Source of the DNA: JAEUMG01 sp046349315
GTDB taxonomy: Bacteria > Pseudomonadota > Alphaproteobacteria > Rhizobiales > Aestuariivirgaceae
Direction: 5' to 3'
Assembly (NCBI GenBank): GCA_046349315.1
Contig: JAXMCQ010000041.1
Location: 1-16,594 of the forward strand
Length of the DNA: 16,594 bases
Made by a program: the position numbers and the translations under genes. Numbering within the stretch: the stretch's first letter is position 1; each line of letters starts with the position of its first letter. Of this stretch, positions 13,706-16,594 are shown piece by piece. The notes under the pieces were generated by a model that made no database searches, had not been told where the DNA came from, and saw only the letters and a program-made list of their open reading frames with translations.

Positions 13706-14638
13706 TCACGAGCCGCGCTGGCGGCCGGGTCCGAGGATGGCGAGTATGCCGGCCGCGGCGATGAGCAGGGCGCCGATGACCGTGCCCCAGGTTGGAATCT
13801 CGTTGAAAAAGAAAAAGCCCCACAAGGGCGTCCACAGCATGCCGGTATATTCGAAGACCGAAACGAGACTTGCCTGCGCCAGGCGATAGGCATTGGTGAG
13901 CAATGACATCGCAACCGCGGCGATGACCCCGCATGCGCCCATCAGGAGTAGGTCGCGCAATGTCGGCCACGCCCAAGGCCTGACCAGGAATTCCAAACTC
14001 GGATGCGGCGATGTCTCGATGCCGAAGCCGGCAAAGCAGACGGCCATCAACACGGCTCCGGTCAGGAACACGATGTTCTGGTAGAAGGCCATGACGGAAG
14101 CCTTTTCCTCGACGCCGAGCTTGCGTGCGACGATGGCTGCGACCGAATAGAAGAATGCGCTGGCGAGGCTCAAGAGCGCGGCCGGCTCGAACAGGCCGCT
14201 GCCGGGCCTCAGCATGATCAGCACGCCGAGAAAGCCGATGCCGGCGGCGATCCATTCCTTCAGGGCGACCCGCTCGTTGAGAATAGGCACGGCAAGGAAT
14301 GTGATCATCAAGGGGGCGGTGAAGAACAGCGCGATCGCATCGGCGAGCGGCAAGGCCGGGAAGGCGATGTAATAGGTCGTATAGGCGAGAAACAGGATGA
14401 AGCCGCGGAGCGTGAGTATCCAGAAGCGTGGCGAGCGCAATTGCTTTAAGCCACCTTCCCACTGCACGAAGACGGCAAGAATTGGAAGCGCCACGAGCGA
14501 GCGCGTCACCATCGCCTGCGTCACAGGATACTCGCCGCTTATGCCTTTGATGATGGCGTCCTGCGTAGAGAAAATGGCGACGCCGATACACAGGCAGGCA
14601 ATGCCCCAGAGATTATGCCGGGTTGATGGATTCGACAT
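13706..14638 (-). CDS. EamA/DMT-superfamily transporter
   Basis: A 310-residue inner-membrane protein with about ten predicted helices arranged as two EamA repeats, the drug/metabolite transporter architecture. Members export amino acids or metabolites, or take up compounds such as S-adenosylmethionine; the substrate here is unknown. The first repeat runs from LWGIACLCIGVAIFSTQDAI to LNERVALKEWIAAGIGFLGV, and the second ends with FFFNEIPTWGTVIGALLIAA and a short basic tail. The ATG at 14638 gives the usual family length, but I see no ribosome site there; an ATG at 14689 would add 17 residues, and the frame back to 14818 merely reads through the inverted-repeat element. The repeat separates it from the decarboxylase gene upstream, so it may have its own promoter. 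Confidence 0.88.
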   Translation of the reverse strand: MSNPSTRHNLWGIACLCIGVAIFSTQDAIIKGISGEYPVTQAMVTRSLVALPILAVFVQWEGGLKQLRSPRFWILTLRGFILFLAYTTYYIAFPALPLADAIALFFTAPLMITFLAVPILNERVALKEWIAAGIGFLGVLIMLRPGSGLFEPAALLSLASAFFYSVAAIVARKLGVEEKASVMAFYQNIVFLTGAVLMAVCFAGFGIETSPHPSLEFLVRPWAWPTLRDLLLMGACGVIAAVAMSLLTNAYRLAQASLVSVFEYTGMLWTPLWGFFFFNEIPTWGTVIGALLIAAAGILAILGPGRQRGS

Positions 14639-14726
14639 GGCGCGCACGATGGCCGCAACCGGTCGGCGGCGCCAGCCGGCCAACGGCATGGCGCAGTCGC
14701 CCGCGACGCATGGAAGAATGTAGTTT

Positions 14727-14829
14727 CCCTCCCCCTTGTGGGGAGGGATCAAGGGTGGGGGTAGAGGTAGAGGAGGCGGCCTTGATGATTCATTGACCCC
14801 CACCCCGGCCCTCCCCACAAGGGGGAGGG
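14727..14829. repeat. Perfect inverted-repeat element, RPE/MITE-like
   Basis: The 21 bases at 14727-14747 (CCCTCCCC...GGGGAGGG) are the exact reverse complement of 14809-14829. Inside, GGGTGGGGGT at 14753-14762 pairs with ACCCCCACCC at 14796-14805, and TCAAGG at 14749-14754 can pair alternatively with CCTTGA at 14780-14785. Each outer arm is itself nearly palindromic. The whole 103 bases can fold into one long hairpin or two short ones. Elements with such CCCTCCCC...GGGGAGGG ends are scattered through Hyphomicrobiales genomes. It lies eight bases after the decarboxylase stop and may act as its 3' stop structure. Confidence 0.85.
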
Positions 14830-14836
14830 TGAAGAC

Positions 14837-16135
14837 TTAAACCGCCCTTATCGCCTTATCGAGGATCGATACGCCAAGATCGATCTCGTCATCCGACACG
14901 GTGAGCGGCGGGGCAATGCGGAACACCGCACCCAGTCCTGGCATCTGCACGATATTCATCGACAGTCCGAAATCGAGGCATTTGGCGGTGATCGCCGCAC
15001 CGCGCTTGTCGTCAGGCTCCATGCTCTTGCGGTCCTTGACGATCTCGAGCCCGATCATCAATCCATGGCCGCGCACATCGCCAATGCATTCATGTCGCTG
15101 CCGCAAGGCCTCGAGCCCGTCGCGCAAGTGCTTGCCGGCTTCACCGGCGCGCTCGGCGAGGCGGTCGCGGAGCAGAATGTCGATCACCTTGGCGCCGATC
15201 GCGGCAGGCAGGGGATCGGACACATGCGTCGTGTAGAAGAGGAAGCCGCGCTCGTGGCACTTCTCCTCGATCGCCTTCGAGGTGATCGTCGCGGCGAGCG
15301 GCAGTCCGGCGCCGAGCGTCTTCGACAGTGTCAGGATATCGGGCTTCACGCCATCGCGCTCGAAGGCGAAGGTGAGGCCGGTGCGGCCGAGGCCGGTCTG
15401 CGCCTCGTCCAAAATCAACAGCATGCCGCGTCTGTGGCAATGCTCCTTCAGAGCTTTGAGATAGCCGGTCGGCAATACGACGAGCCCGCCCGCCGACAAA
15501 ATCGGCTCGGCGATGAAAGCGGCGAGATTGCCGGTTGATTGTCGGTCGATGAGATCGAAGGCGTAGTCGAGTTCGGCCTTCCAGTCATAGGCATCGCGCG
15601 GTCCGAAACGCGGCCGCAATGGGTTCGGCGCCGGGATCGCCAGCGAGCCGACCTGTGTCGGGCCATAGCCTTTACGGCCATGCGAGTAAGTGGCAGACGC
15701 TGCGCCGCTCGTCATGCCATGCCAGGATTGGGCAAAGCCCACGACCTCGAAGCCGCCGGTATAGAGCTTCGCCATCTTGATCGCGGCTTCGTTCGATTCC
15801 GCACCCGTCGACAGAAAGAGGCAGCGATCAAGCCCGGGGCCGGTCAAATGTGTCAGCTTCTCGGCCAGTTCGATGACCGGGCGCGACAGCATCCCTGAGA
15901 AGAGATGGTCGAGATTGGCGATGCCTTGCGAAACGGTTTCAACGATCTCGGGATGCGAATGCCCGAGAATGGCGCTCATCTGGCCGGAGGTGAAATCGAG
16001 GATGGCGCGGCCATCCGCGTCATAGACGAAGCTACCCTTGGCGCGCTCGATGATGACGGGCGAGAAATGCCCGCCATAGCGGATCAGCTTGTCATTCGCG
16101 CTTTGCCAGAATTGCGCGTCGGCATTGGCACTCAC
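14837..16135 (-). CDS. 2,2-dialkylglycine decarboxylase-like class III aminotransferase
   Basis: A 432-residue PLP enzyme of fold type I, class III. It matches 2,2-dialkylglycine decarboxylase (DGD) so closely that residue numbers coincide: Gln52 in TSGQMSAILGH, Trp138 and Met141 in SWHGMT, the PLP lysine Lys272 in TLSKTLGAGLP and Arg406 in VFRIAPP are all at the DGD positions. DGD decarboxylates 2-aminoisobutyrate or isovaline to a ketone and then transaminates pyruvate to alanine. From memory DGD has Ser at 215 where this protein has Ala; if correct, specificity may differ. The start is a GTG at 16135, set by a GTGA overlap with the stop of the upstream HD-domain gene, so the two are probably coupled. 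A plain omega-aminotransferase is the alternative. Confidence 0.9.
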   Translation of the reverse strand: MSANADAQFWQSANDKLIRYGGHFSPVIIERAKGSFVYDADGRAILDFTSGQMSAILGHSHPEIVETVSQGIANLDHLFSGMLSRPVIELAEKLTHLTGPGLDRCLFLSTGAESNEAAIKMAKLYTGGFEVVGFAQSWHGMTSGAASATYSHGRKGYGPTQVGSLAIPAPNPLRPRFGPRDAYDWKAELDYAFDLIDRQSTGNLAAFIAEPILSAGGLVVLPTGYLKALKEHCHRRGMLLILDEAQTGLGRTGLTFAFERDGVKPDILTLSKTLGAGLPLAATITSKAIEEKCHERGFLFYTTHVSDPLPAAIGAKVIDILLRDRLAERAGEAGKHLRDGLEALRQRHECIGDVRGHGLMIGLEIVKDRKSMEPDDKRGAAITAKCLDFGLSMNIVQMPGLGAVFRIAPPLTVSDDEIDLGVSILDKAIRAV

Positions 16136-16594
16136 TCGGCCGCCTGCGGCAATGGCGGCACGCCCCTGATCACGCCCTTCTGGATGACTTCCGGCGCATA
16201 GGGCTTGCGCGCAAAGACTTCGCGTACGAGGGGTGTGAAGAATTCGAGCGTCTCATTCGGATAGTCCGGGTCGAAGGAGGATTGATCCCAGCGATGGCAG
16301 AAATCCTCGCAGGACTTGTAATAAATCGAGTCGCGATACTTCTCGCGCTCATGCTGGTTCCAGCCATAGTGATGCGCGTAGTAATACATCTGGAACGAGC
16401 CGTGATGCTCGACCGTCCAGGTAACTTCCTCGCGCAGGAAAGGCCGTAATACTTCCGCCGCGAAGCGGTCGTGATTCTGCGGCGCTAGCCCGTCGCCAAT
16501 ATCGTGGAGCAGGGCGGCGGCTACCCAATCCTTGTCGGCGCCTTCGCGATAGGCGCGCGTTGCCGCCTGGAGCGCGTGGCCGAGCCGGCTGATC
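16132..16594 (-). CDS. HD-domain protein, PhnZ/TmpB-like candidate diiron oxygenase (5' end outside window)
   Basis: The last 153 codons of a gene whose start lies beyond the window edge. The frame is open to the edge, so the internal ATG at 16389 is not the start. The visible part has an HD-domain ligand series: His in RLGHALQ, the His-Asp of LLHDIGD 24 residues later, His in PQNHDRF, His in VEHHGSF and Asp in HRWDQSSFD. This order matches the six ligands of PhnZ (His34, His58, Asp59, His80, His104, Asp161), a mixed-valent diiron oxygenase that cleaves a phosphonate carbon-phosphorus bond. The family also includes hydrolases, so oxygenase activity is inference. A Tyr/His-rich segment (MYYYAHHYGW) follows the fourth ligand. 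The stop overlaps the decarboxylase start by four bases, implying a shared pathway. Confidence 0.8.
   Translation of the reverse strand, partial: ISRLGHALQAATRAYREGADKDWVAAALLHDIGDGLAPQNHDRFAAEVLRPFLREEVTWTVEHHGSFQMYYYAHHYGWNQHEREKYRDSIYYKSCEDFCHRWDQSSFDPDYPNETLEFFTPLVREVFARKPYAPEVIQKGVIRGVPPLPQAAE

Noticed and set aside
13618..13914. Longer start for the secreted protein
   Set aside because: The extension overlaps the EamA gene, has no ribosome site and would bury an obvious signal peptide.
13692..14591. 300-codon minus-strand frame overlapping the EamA gene
   Set aside because: It is Arg/His-rich with no domain, while the other frame encodes a clear ten-helix transporter.
14639..14818. 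N-terminal extension of the EamA transporter
   Set aside because: The extra residues (PPPLPLPPPLIPPHKGEG) are a translation of the inverted-repeat element, not protein.
14753..14829. CRISPR array or G-quadruplex cluster in the C/G-rich repeats
   Set aside because: There are only two arms in inverted orientation and no regularly spaced direct repeats; the G-runs are explained by the palindromic element.

Overview
The window looks like chromosomal DNA from an alphaproteobacterium, most likely of the order Hyphomicrobiales (Rhizobiales). The grounds are the GC-rich coding bias, the single-strand binding protein sequence, a GAAC-N7-GAAC LexA box of the alphaproteobacterial type, a cysG / DUF2849 / sulfite reductase / DUF934 / cysH gene order, and a CCCTCCCC-type palindromic repeat common in that order. 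I cannot name a genus. I count 21 genes, tightly packed, with no gap over 300 bases and no rRNA, tRNA, CRISPR array, insertion sequence or phage gene.

Region 1 (27-4434, minus strand) is one compact unit read in the order LysR regulator, YkgJ-like cysteine-cluster protein, short-chain dehydrogenase, HisD-like dehydrogenase, zinc alcohol dehydrogenase. Junctions are overlaps or gaps of 7 bases or less. Three NAD-type dehydrogenases in a row point to oxidation of a polyol or hydroxy-acid-like substrate, not to histidine synthesis. The HisD-like protein keeps the catalytic Glu-His pair but has an apparent charge swap at two zinc-ligand positions.

Region 2 (4435-5732) holds a small 47-codon gene divergent from the LysR gene. 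It has a good ribosome site, a candidate promoter with a LysR-type T-N11-A palindrome centred about 65 bases upstream of the predicted start point, and its own terminator. A RidA-family gene (minus strand) and ssb (plus strand) then diverge from an intergenic region holding a perfect LexA box inside the candidate ssb promoter.

Region 3 (5739-13198) is a sulfur assimilation block. Read on the minus strand it runs ferredoxin, cysG, DUF2849, cysI, DUF934, cysH, then two tandem TauE/SafE anion exporters. It would make siroheme, reduce APS to sulfite and sulfite to sulfide with ferredoxin as a likely electron carrier (there is no cysJ), and possibly vent excess sulfite. A divergent XRE-cupin regulator, of the same architecture as E. 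coli SutR, sits across a pair of abutting GTTC-N8-GAAC palindromes that are the best candidate operators.

Region 4 (13207-16594, minus strand) has a small secreted protein, an EamA-type exporter, a perfect inverted-repeat element, a dialkylglycine-decarboxylase-like enzyme, and, running off the window edge and overlapping it by 4 bases, an HD-domain protein whose metal ligands match in order those of the PhnZ-type mixed-valent diiron oxygenases. That last pair is the best lead for an undescribed pathway.
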